Assembly: GCA_021158805.1 (NCBI GenBank)
Contig: JAGGTZ010000130.1
Coordinates: forward strand, 1-5,170
DNA length: 5,170 bases
Direction of reading: 5' to 3'
Origin: Thermoproteota archaeon
GTDB taxonomy: Archaea; Korarchaeota; Korarchaeia; Korarchaeales; Korarchaeaceae
Positions 1 through 5,170 of this stretch are shown in pieces. Every line of letters begins with the position of its first letter. The first letter of the stretch is position 1. Both the position numbers and the translations under genes were made by a program. The notes under the pieces were generated by a model. The model was not told the DNA's origin and made no database searches. It saw nothing but the letters and a program-made list of their open reading frames with translations.

Positions 1-956
1 GACCTAAAGAGGAATGGAGGTACGATCCATGGGGAGGGGAGATCTCCAATGGAAAGATCTATGGAAGAGGATCTGGAGATATGAAGGCCGGGGTTGCAGC
101 GATGATATATGCGGTGAAAGCGGTTCAGGAGCTCGAAATACCCATTAATGGCAAGGTACTAGTTGAATCGACTATAGAAGAGGAAGATGGTGGCATCGGA
201 GGGGCGCTAGCTACTCTATTAAAGGGATATACTGGGGACTTCTCAATAAATCCAGAACCATCTGGACTAGATTTCTATGCTGCTTCAGCAGGAGTTCTTT
301 ACTTTAAGATAAGAGTTAAAGGTAAGCCAGCTCACGCAAAGGAGGCGCATAGAGGAGTTAATGCAATCGACAAAATATGGCTAATTTACAAGGCCCTGAA
401 AGAACTTAATGAAGAGCGACAAAAGAGGATAACGTTCCCACCTGCTGAGGAATGTGAGCCATATATGAAAGGACATGTCACCATCCTAAACATTGGTGTG
501 ATATCAGGAGGAGATTGGCCATCTACAGTCCCCGCATGGGCAGAGATTAGGTGCAGGATAGGCTGGCCACCAGGGGAGAGTATAAGGGATGTAGAGAGAC
601 AGATCTTGGATAAAGTGAGAGAAGTTTCTGAGAGGGATCCCTGGCTCAAGGAAAATCCTCCAGAGTATAGTATAATTGGTTGGAGGGCAGAACCTTCCAT
701 GATAGATACATCGGATCCATTTGTGTTGAAGCTTTCAGATCTAGCCTTCAAGGTCACCGGTAAGAGGCCCAGATTTTGCGGAGGGACTGCCGGACTAGAC
801 ACTAGATTCTTCATAAACGACTTCAATATTCCTTCTGTGGGATACGGACCCATAGCTCATAATATTCATGGAATTAACGAATCTGTAGAGCTGGACTCTG
901 TTATCCAGGTTACAAAAGTTATAGCACTGGCTATAGTTGAGCTATTGGCGAGGTGA
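1..956 (+). CDS. M20-family metallo-amidohydrolase, ArgE/DapE-type deacylase (5' partial)
   Basis: Partial gene entering from the left edge. The frame is open from base 3, giving 317 residues before the TGA stop, so the first ATG at 81 is internal. M20 enzymes are cytoplasmic dinuclear-metal (Zn/Co) hydrolases that cleave N-acyl or peptide amide bonds. Fragment residues 21-28 (GRGSGDMK) hold the metal-bridging Asp26. Glu60-Glu61 are the catalytic base and a metal ligand, and Glu85 in NPEPSG is another ligand. His111 in KPAHA belongs to the lid/dimerisation domain, and His289 near the C-terminus is the last metal ligand. Residues 170-177 (GDWPSTVP) and a WLKENPP motif recur in the second M20 gene of this window, so the two are paralogues of one subfamily. 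About 100 N-terminal residues, with the HxD metal motif, lie outside the window. The substrate is not determinable: an N-acyl- or N-carbamoyl-amino acid, a dipeptide, or a YlmB-like formylaminopyrimidine are all possible. It probably heads the operon with the ferredoxin and AOR. Confidence 0.93.
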   Translation, partial: PKEEWRYDPWGGEISNGKIYGRGSGDMKAGVAAMIYAVKAVQELEIPINGKVLVESTIEEEDGGIGGALATLLKGYTGDFSINPEPSGLDFYAASAGVLYFKIRVKGKPAHAKEAHRGVNAIDKIWLIYKALKELNEERQKRITFPPAEECEPYMKGHVTILNIGVISGGDWPSTVPAWAEIRCRIGWPPGESIRDVERQILDKVREVSERDPWLKENPPEYSIIGWRAEPSMIDTSDPFVLKLSDLAFKVTGKRPRFCGGTAGLDTRFFINDFNIPSVGYGPIAHNIHGINESVELDSVIQVTKVIALAIVELLAR

Positions 957-1242
957 TTTTGGAGGGAGGTGTTTTGCGATAATTCTGGTTAATCAATCGG
1001 TATGTATTGGATGTCGATTATGCGAACTAGCTTGTTCCTTCACTCTATTTAAAGAATTCAATCCGTCCAAGTCAGCTATAAGGGTTCATAGGGATGAAAT
1101 AAGTGGTACTTATTTTCCAGTGATAAGCCCCTTCGGCGGCATACTCACAGACCCTGATGGCAATGTAATATCATGCAAGGAGTGCAGTAAGCCACCCTGT
1201 ATAGAGTGGTGTCCTACCAACGCCTTGGTGAAGGGTGATTAA
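937..1242 (+). CDS. Short 2x[4Fe-4S] ferredoxin-like electron-transfer protein next to AOR
   Basis: Small Fe-S protein, probably the electron partner of the downstream AOR. There are eight cluster-type cysteines in two motifs: CxxCxxCxxxC (CIGCRLCELAC, encoded from 1003) and CxxCxxxxCxxxCP (CKECSKPPCIEWCP). Both belong to the HycB/DmsB-like Fe-S family often found beside archaeal AOR genes. There is no signal peptide or membrane segment, so it is cytoplasmic. The only canonical in-frame start is TTG 937, directly after a TAG and overlapping the M20 gene by 20 nt without an SD. The strong SD at 965-971 and family resemblance (an N-terminus like ILVNQSVCIGC) favour a non-canonical start near 979-982, giving about 87 residues. 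The listed start is the longest canonical form. Related proteins are, to my knowledge, about 150 residues or more with four cysteine motifs; this one stops after the second, 1 nt before the AOR ATG. Confidence 0.85.
   Translation: MSYWRGDFGGRCFAIILVNQSVCIGCRLCELACSFTLFKEFNPSKSAIRVHRDEISGTYFPVISPFGGILTDPDGNVISCKECSKPPCIEWCPTNALVKGD
961..971 (+). promoter_or_regulatory. Strong Shine-Dalgarno site of the ferredoxin gene
   Basis: GGAGGTG at 965-971, inside the purine-rich run 961-971, is a near-complete match to the archaeal anti-SD. It starts 5 nt after the upstream TGA. Counting downstream, normal spacing (6-8 nt) falls on ATA at 979 in the ferredoxin frame, with ATT at 982 next. No ATG, GTG or TTG lies in frame there. 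This site therefore argues against initiation at the TTG at 937, which lies upstream of it and has no SD of its own. Confidence 0.7.
1233..1239 (+). promoter_or_regulatory. Shine-Dalgarno site deciding the AOR start
   Basis: GGGTGAT lies in the last codons of the ferredoxin gene. GGTGA ends 5 nt before ATG 1244, a normal archaeal spacing. For the alternative GTG at 1235, the nearest GGTGA (1227-1231) leaves only 3 nt. ATG 1244 is therefore preferred, and translation is probably coupled to the ferredoxin stop at 1240-1242. Confidence 0.5.
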
Positions 1243-1243
1243 T

Positions 1244-3121
1244 ATGGAATACCTTCCAAAGGTCCTATTTGTTGATCTGACCAAAAAACTCGTAAAGAAG
1301 GTTACACTAGGAAAGGAAGTTGTGGTGAAGCTTCTAGGGGGAAGAGGAATAAATATAGCAACCTTACTCGGTCTCACGCGGGAGAACCTATCTGAATTAG
1401 ATCCTTTCAGTCCAGATAACCCAATAGTAATTGGTACAGGGCCCCTAGTCGGTACGATATTCCCAGCTTCATGCCGTGCTAGGATAGCCTCTCTGTCTCC
1501 ACTAACTGGTATAATCGGAGATAGTAGCTTTGGTGGGCATTGGGCTCCTGAGCTCAGGTACGCTGGATTCGACCACATAGTGATTACAGGTAGATCAGAA
1601 TCCCCGGTCTACATCTGGATAAACGACGATGATGTAGAAATAAGGTCTGCAGAAAACGTCTGGGGTAAAGATATATGGGAGACGGATAGAATCCTCAAGG
1701 AGGAGACAGATAAAGATGCCAAGGTCCTAGCTATAGGACCAGCTGGCGAGAACTTAGTTAGATATGCCTGCGTCGTTAGCAATGTTCACAATTATGCAGG
1801 TAGGACTGGGATGGGCGCTGTCTTTGGGAGTAAGAAGTTGAAGGCCATAGTAGTCAGAGGAACGAAAGGTGTAAAGGTAGCGCACCCAAAGGAATTCTAC
1901 GAGCTATGCAGGGAACTTTATGGTAAAATAAAGGAGCATCCGAGATATGAGATTCTCTCAACGCAAGGCGCAACCAGGCTGTCTATAATAATGTATGAGG
2001 ATGGCAGGCAGCCCGTAAAGAACTTTCAAGCTAACTTCATAGAAGGAGGCGAGAACATACTGACTCCTGAATTTCTGAAACTTGCGGTGAAGCATAAATC
2101 ATGCTTCTCATGTCCTATAGGATGCACATATGTGTTCCTCTCCCAGAGAGAGGGCGAAGCCGTATTTGGTCAGCATTTCCCAGAAAACCCAATAACAGAG
2201 GCACTTAAAGTAGGTATGACGGATCTAGCATCGCTGATAAAGGTATACGTTTTGGTAGGGAAATACGGGATAGATATAGATTCCTCCATGACCACAATCG
2301 CCTTCGCGATGGAGTGCTTTGAAAAGGGGATACTGAAGCGTGACCAGGTAGGATACGATCTAACATGGGGGAATTCCGATGCCGTGATATCCCTTATTGA
2401 GGAAATCGCCTACAGGAAGGGGTTTGGAGACATGTTAGCGGAGGGCGTAATGAGGCTATCATCTAGACTGGGGAAGGAGACCGAGGAATTTGCTATGCAT
2501 ATAAAGGGAGAAGAGCTTCTCCCTGAGCTAAGGTCCTTAACAGGCTCAACTCTTGCGCATGCAGTTTCCAGTAGGGGGGGCGACCATGTAAGAACACAGT
2601 GCTTCGTGGCAGAGTACGGTGTCCCTCCAGACTATTCAGAGAGAGTATTAGGAGATAGGGATGCCACTAACCCCCTATCCAAGAATAGTAGAGCAAAAGC
2701 GATAATGGTCAGGTATTTCGAGGATTTAATTGCAGTTTCTGATTCCCTAGGAATATGTAGCTTCTTAGTAAGTGGTGTTCCAATGGTAGAACTGGAGGAG
2801 ATAAGTAAGGCCCTTTATCTTGCTTTGGATATAGAAATCTCAAAGGAAGAACTTCTTAAAGCTGGAGAGAGAGTTATTAATCTAGAAAGAATATTTAACG
2901 AGCAGAGAGGAGTCACGAGAAAAGAAGACACATTACCTAAGAGGCTATTTGAACCCCTCCCAGAGGGACCCTACAAAGGGCAACGTCTAACGGAGAAAGA
3001 ATTAGAGGACATGCTTACAGAGTACTATAAACTCAGAGGATGGGACACAGATACTGGTAGAGTATCAAAAGAAAAAATAAAGGAACTTGGGCTGGATAAC
3101 CTAATTATAGGGGCTCTTTAG
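1244..3121 (+). CDS. aor: Aldehyde ferredoxin oxidoreductase family protein (tungsten/molybdo-bispterin enzyme)
   Basis: Full-length AOR-family protein of 625 residues, close to the roughly 605 of Pyrococcus furiosus AOR. These oxygen-sensitive cytoplasmic enzymes oxidise aldehydes to carboxylic acids and reduce ferredoxin, using a W (or Mo) bispterin cofactor and one [4Fe-4S] cluster. The N-terminal domain (about 1-205) has the family signatures GPLVGT, SPLTG, GDSSFGGHW, and NYAGRTGMGAVFGSKKLKA near 183-201. Cluster ligands are Cys287, Cys290 and Cys294 (CFSCPIGC) plus Cys505 in DSLGIC (500-505), which is also the second pterin motif. His448 in SRGGDH matches the active-site His of P. furiosus AOR. 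The C-terminal segment is complete (PEGPYKGQ, then YYKLRGWDTDTG). Oddities: the first pterin motif reads GKYGID (339-344), lacking the leading Asp, and the usual GPEYET region is replaced by FPENPITEA (312-320). The aldehyde substrate is unknown. ATG 1244 was chosen over GTG 1235 on SD spacing. It follows the ferredoxin by 1 nt and converges on the racemase with 4 nt between stops. Confidence 0.95.
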   Translation: MEYLPKVLFVDLTKKLVKKVTLGKEVVVKLLGGRGINIATLLGLTRENLSELDPFSPDNPIVIGTGPLVGTIFPASCRARIASLSPLTGIIGDSSFGGHWAPELRYAGFDHIVITGRSESPVYIWINDDDVEIRSAENVWGKDIWETDRILKEETDKDAKVLAIGPAGENLVRYACVVSNVHNYAGRTGMGAVFGSKKLKAIVVRGTKGVKVAHPKEFYELCRELYGKIKEHPRYEILSTQGATRLSIIMYEDGRQPVKNFQANFIEGGENILTPEFLKLAVKHKSCFSCPIGCTYVFLSQREGEAVFGQHFPENPITEALKVGMTDLASLIKVYVLVGKYGIDIDSSMTTIAFAMECFEKGILKRDQVGYDLTWGNSDAVISLIEEIAYRKGFGDMLAEGVMRLSSRLGKETEEFAMHIKGEELLPELRSLTGSTLAHAVSSRGGDHVRTQCFVAEYGVPPDYSERVLGDRDATNPLSKNSRAKAIMVRYFEDLIAVSDSLGICSFLVSGVPMVELEEISKALYLALDIEISKEELLKAGERVINLERIFNEQRGVTRKEDTLPKRLFEPLPEGPYKGQRLTEKELEDMLTEYYKLRGWDTDTGRVSKEKIKELGLDNLIIGAL

Positions 3122-3141
3122 AGCCCTAACCTTCCTTTTTT
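3110..3141 (+). terminator. Possible hairpin terminator spanning both convergent stop codons
   Basis: A perfect inverted repeat GGGCTCT-TT-AGAGCCC occupies 3111-3126, with a possible G-U closing pair at 3110/3127. It contains the AOR TAG (3119-3121), and its last base is part of the racemase stop (3126-3128). On the + strand it is followed after 9 nt by six T (3136-3141), giving a U-tract typical of archaeal termination. The - strand lacks a matching T run beyond the hairpin, so it would serve AOR better than the racemase. The 2-nt loop is short, so the real stem would open by one or two pairs. Confidence 0.45.
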
Positions 3142-3833
3142 GGAGGATATGGATATGTTAGTTTGCTAAAGGAAAGGCCCGCTTGCACAAGTAACTCAGC
3201 AATCTTTAATGCAGCTATACCTGGATCTATGACAGGAATACCTATTCTCTCCTGAACTTCTTTAGCCATTCCGAACATTCCCAAGCACCCAAGGACTATA
3301 GCATGAGCTCCGTCCTCCTTTATGGCCTTCTCAGATAATGAGACTATCCTCCTAATTGCCTCCTCCCTATTAGATCTTAAACCCAGCACCGTAATTCCTA
3401 AAGGCCTAACCGAAGCTAACTTTGACTCTACACCTAGGATTTTCGCCTTATTCTCGTACCTAACTACGTCCCTTCCTAGTGGTGATATTACCGTAAACTT
3501 ATGGGCTAAGAGAGTAGCTAAGATGAAGGAGGCTTCTCCAGGACCTACGACCGGTATCTTGACGAGTTCTCTTGCAGCATCAACGGCTGGATCCCCAGAA
3601 CACCATATTATCACGGCGTCGACGCCATCCTCTTCAGCTTTCTTCACATTCTCGAGTAAATCAATAGCAGCTAACTCATCCTCATAAAAAGATTCAATTG
3701 TTATCGGTCCCTTTTTCACGGGAACGAATTCTATCTCAGTTGTGGGGAGCGCCTCTCTAGATAATCTCCTTCTCCTATCTTCTAAATCGGCTTCCGAGAG
3801 GCTTGTAATAGGTACAACGACCCTTATCCTCAT
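3126..3833 (-). CDS. Asp/Glu racemase superfamily protein, hydantoin racemase (HyuE)-like
   Basis: Complete 235-residue protein of the Asp/Glu/hydantoin racemase superfamily (PF01177 type), a cofactor-independent fold that uses two cysteines as acid/base pair. Cys78 in WCSGDPAVDAARE and Cys183 in LGCLGM are at almost the same positions as the two catalytic cysteines of characterised hydantoin racemases (about 76 and 181). The motifs CxGDP and PVIDPG (200-205) also fit that group better than plain glutamate racemases. It would interconvert D- and L-5-substituted hydantoins or a related amino-acid-like compound. An arylmalonate decarboxylase or maleate isomerase-like role is less likely but not excluded. 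Start ATG 3833-3831 has an SD, GAGG at 3843-3840, 6 nt upstream. The gene lies 59 nt downstream of the M20 gene on the same strand, may have its own promoter, and ends 4 nt from the AOR stop. No hydantoinase or carbamoylase is adjacent except the M20 paralogues. Confidence 0.9.
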   Translation of the reverse strand: MRIRVVVPITSLSEADLEDRRRRLSREALPTTEIEFVPVKKGPITIESFYEDELAAIDLLENVKKAEEDGVDAVIIWCSGDPAVDAARELVKIPVVGPGEASFILATLLAHKFTVISPLGRDVVRYENKAKILGVESKLASVRPLGITVLGLRSNREEAIRRIVSLSEKAIKEDGAHAIVLGCLGMFGMAKEVQERIGIPVIDPGIAALKIAELLVQAGLSFSKLTYPYPPKKEG

Positions 3834-3839
3834 AGAGAT

Positions 3840-3880
3840 CCTCTAAGCCTATGCGTCGTCCCTAGATATAAGCGTTTGCC
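3840..3880 (-). promoter_or_regulatory. Candidate archaeal promoter (BRE/TATA) and SD of the racemase gene
   Basis: Read on the - strand, the M20-racemase gap contains CAAACG followed by CTTATATCTA (3872-3863), resembling a BRE plus TATA box. A start site about 25 nt from the TATA centre would fall near 3843-3846, just upstream of ATG 3833 and at or next to the AGAGG ribosome site (3844-3840). That implies a very short leader. The racemase could be transcribed alone as well as from the M20 promoter outside the window. The call rests on motif resemblance and spacing only. Confidence 0.4.
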
Positions 3881-3892
3881 AAGAAGCCCTTG

Positions 3893-5152
3893 TTAGATAT
3901 TTACTCCGCACCAATCAACTATAGTGCACGCTATCACTTTCGTTGCAGTAATCACATCTTCTAGATCTATATATTCGTCAGCAGTATGAGCTAAATCTAT
4001 ATTCCCTGGCCCGAAAAGGATAGAAGGTGTATCACCGTACAAGGTTAGAAGTCTCATATCGGTACCCCCAACGGTCCCTCCTAGTACTGCCTCCTTTCCA
4101 GTTATTGTAGTATAAGCTTCCTTTACAGTGCTAACTAATGGGTGTGAGATGTCTATCTTAGCTGGATCCCATCTACCGAGCCATTCTATCTTTGGAGGAT
4201 TTTCTTTCAGCCAGCTATCCTCCGAAGAGACCTTCATTATCAACTCCTCGACCTGACCCTTGATTACATCACAATCCTCTTCTGGAAGGAGACCAACCCT
4301 CCCCTCCAAGAATGCTCGGTCAGGGACTGTGGAGGGCCATTCCCCTGCGCGAAGGACACCTATGTTCACATAAACTGGCAACATACCGTACTTCTCCTCA
4401 TAGAGCGGATGTCGGAGTTCTTTCATTCTCTTATTTTCGAACTCTAGTAGGGTCTCATATATCCTCACAATCTTCTCTAAAGCGCTGATACCTGCCTTAC
4501 GAAACGCGCCATGCGCGGCCCTTCCGGTAACACTTATCCTAAACCATAATGCACCCGATTGCATCGTATGTATCTCTAAACCAGTGGGCTCAGCAACTAT
4601 TCCAGCATCGGCCTTATATCCCCTCATTATACATGCAAGCGTCCCATTTCCTCCAGTTTCCTCCCCTATAACGCTCTCTATAATGACATCTCCTAGCAAC
4701 TCTACATTAGCGTCCTTAATGCACTTTAACGCCATAATTATAGATGTGAGACCCCCTTTCATGTCGCAGGCTCCCCTACCATACACTTTACCATCGACTA
4801 CCTTCGCAGACCAAGGATCGTAGGTCCACTTCTGGTCGTCAGGGGTTACTACATCAGCATGCCCGTTTAAAATGAGAGACCTTCCTCCTCCAACGCCTTT
4901 ATACAAACCGACAACATTAGGGCGGTCCTTATAGTCTGTATCTAGCGGATTATAGGCTTTATGCTCCTTTAACTCATCTATGCTTGGGCACCAGACATCT
5001 ACCTTGAGGTCCATTTGCTCCAACTTCTGTGATATCTTTTCCTGAACCTCGCGCTCACTTCCCGTGACACTTGGTGTTTGTACAAGCTCTCTGAGAAGCC
5101 CTAATATCTCCCCTCTTTTCTCCTCTACAGACTTTAATACGACTTTCTTCAC
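3893..5152 (-). CDS. M20-family metallo-amidohydrolase, ArgE/DapE-type deacylase
   Basis: Nearly or fully complete M20 metallohydrolase of 419 residues, the usual family length. The metal and catalytic set is intact. His98 and Asp100 lie in GHADVV, and bridging Asp130 in GRGACDMKGG. Glu164 (general base) and Glu165 (ligand) lie in GEETGG, and Glu188 in AEPTG. His214 lies in the lid/dimerisation domain (AAHG), Arg367 is a likely carboxylate contact, and His389 is the last metal ligand. GEWPSTVP (270-277) and WLKENPP (314-320) match the + strand M20 gene at the left edge. It is cytoplasmic, with no signal peptide. The annotated start is GTG 5152. Its nearest SD-like GGTGA (5170-5166) is 13 nt away, and the frame stays open to the window edge, so the true start may lie just upstream. 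It probably forms a unit with the racemase 59 nt downstream, which suggests a substrate with a racemisable amino-acid centre, such as an N-acyl or N-carbamoyl amino acid. Exact specificity is unknown. Confidence 0.93.
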   Translation of the reverse strand: MKKVVLKSVEEKRGEILGLLRELVQTPSVTGSEREVQEKISQKLEQMDLKVDVWCPSIDELKEHKAYNPLDTDYKDRPNVVGLYKGVGGGRSLILNGHADVVTPDDQKWTYDPWSAKVVDGKVYGRGACDMKGGLTSIIMALKCIKDANVELLGDVIIESVIGEETGGNGTLACIMRGYKADAGIVAEPTGLEIHTMQSGALWFRISVTGRAAHGAFRKAGISALEKIVRIYETLLEFENKRMKELRHPLYEEKYGMLPVYVNIGVLRAGEWPSTVPDRAFLEGRVGLLPEEDCDVIKGQVEELIMKVSSEDSWLKENPPKIEWLGRWDPAKIDISHPLVSTVKEAYTTITGKEAVLGGTVGGTDMRLLTLYGDTPSILFGPGNIDLAHTADEYIDLEDVITATKVIACTIVDWCGVNI

Positions 5153-5170
5153 TTCAAGGAGCTTGTCACC

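Noticed and set aside
81..83. ATG 81 as the start of the left M20 gene
   Set aside because: The frame is open upstream to the window edge and encodes conserved M20 sequence (YDPW, then GRGSGD) before this codon, so it is internal.
386..853. Open frame on the - strand across the left M20 gene
   Set aside because: It lies fully antisense to a clear M20 coding region with all metal ligands, and its translation resembles no family I know. It is a shadow frame.
911..930. Possible TATA-like element (AAAAGTTATAG) for a separate ferredoxin-AOR promoter
   Set aside because: It lies in the coding end of the M20 gene, is a weak match, and is explained by AT-rich codons. The short spacing of the three genes fits an operon better.
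1235..1243. GTG 1235 as the AOR start
   Set aside because: It adds only three residues, overlaps the ferredoxin stop, and has poor SD spacing compared with ATG 1244.
1171..1578. Open frame on the - strand across the ferredoxin end and AOR start
   Set aside because: It is antisense to two confident genes and its composition is low-complexity Ser/Thr/Pro, typical of a reverse-complement shadow.
3322..3687. Open frame on the + strand inside the racemase gene
   Set aside because: It is antisense to the racemase, whose catalytic cysteines and ribosome site are clear. The translation is Ser/Ala/Leu-rich without a recognisable domain.
4584..4823. Short + strand open frame inside the right M20 gene
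   Set aside because: It is antisense to the segment encoding the conserved M20 metal motifs and has no SD. It is a shadow.

Overview
The window reads as a compact stretch of an archaeal chromosome, probably from a thermophile that ferments peptides or amino acids. The support is: a gene of the tungsten/molybdenum-pterin aldehyde ferredoxin oxidoreductase (AOR) family; Shine-Dalgarno sites of the GGTGA/GGAGGTG type; an archaeal-looking TATA/BRE promoter; and heavy use of AGG/AGA for arginine and ATA for isoleucine. I cannot name the lineage from this alone. Korarchaeota or another Thermoproteota-related group would fit, but that is a guess.

Layout. Bases 1-3121 carry three genes on the + strand. 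They are a 5'-truncated M20-family metallo-amidohydrolase (ArgE/DapE type, running in from the left edge), a short two-cluster ferredoxin-like protein, and a full-length AOR. Spacing is tight: about 22 nt between the first two if the ferredoxin starts at 979, and 1 nt between the ferredoxin stop and the AOR start. They look like one operon. Bases 3126-5152 carry two genes on the - strand: a second, nearly complete M20 amidohydrolase, then a hydantoin-racemase-like member of the Asp/Glu racemase superfamily. The AOR and racemase stop codons face each other with 4 nt between them, and a perfect 7-bp inverted repeat spans both. The only non-coding gap of any size is 3834-3892, which holds a candidate promoter for the racemase. 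There are no RNA genes, CRISPR arrays, mobile elements or long repeats.

How the genes may work together (inference). The two M20 enzymes are paralogues and would hydrolyse N-acyl, N-carbamoyl or peptide-like amide bonds to release amino acids. The racemase would interconvert D and L forms of a hydantoin or amino-acid-like substrate. Transamination and decarboxylation elsewhere would give aldehydes, which AOR oxidises to carboxylic acids while reducing ferredoxin, possibly through the neighbouring Fe-S protein. No hydantoinase, transporter or transaminase lies inside the window, so the pathway is a hypothesis.

The points most worth a second look are: the ferredoxin's missing canonical start codon behind a strong ribosome binding site; its half-size Fe-S domain; departures from the usual AOR pterin and active-site motifs; the two paralogous amidohydrolases bracketing the cluster in opposite orientations; and the shared hairpin at the convergent gene ends.
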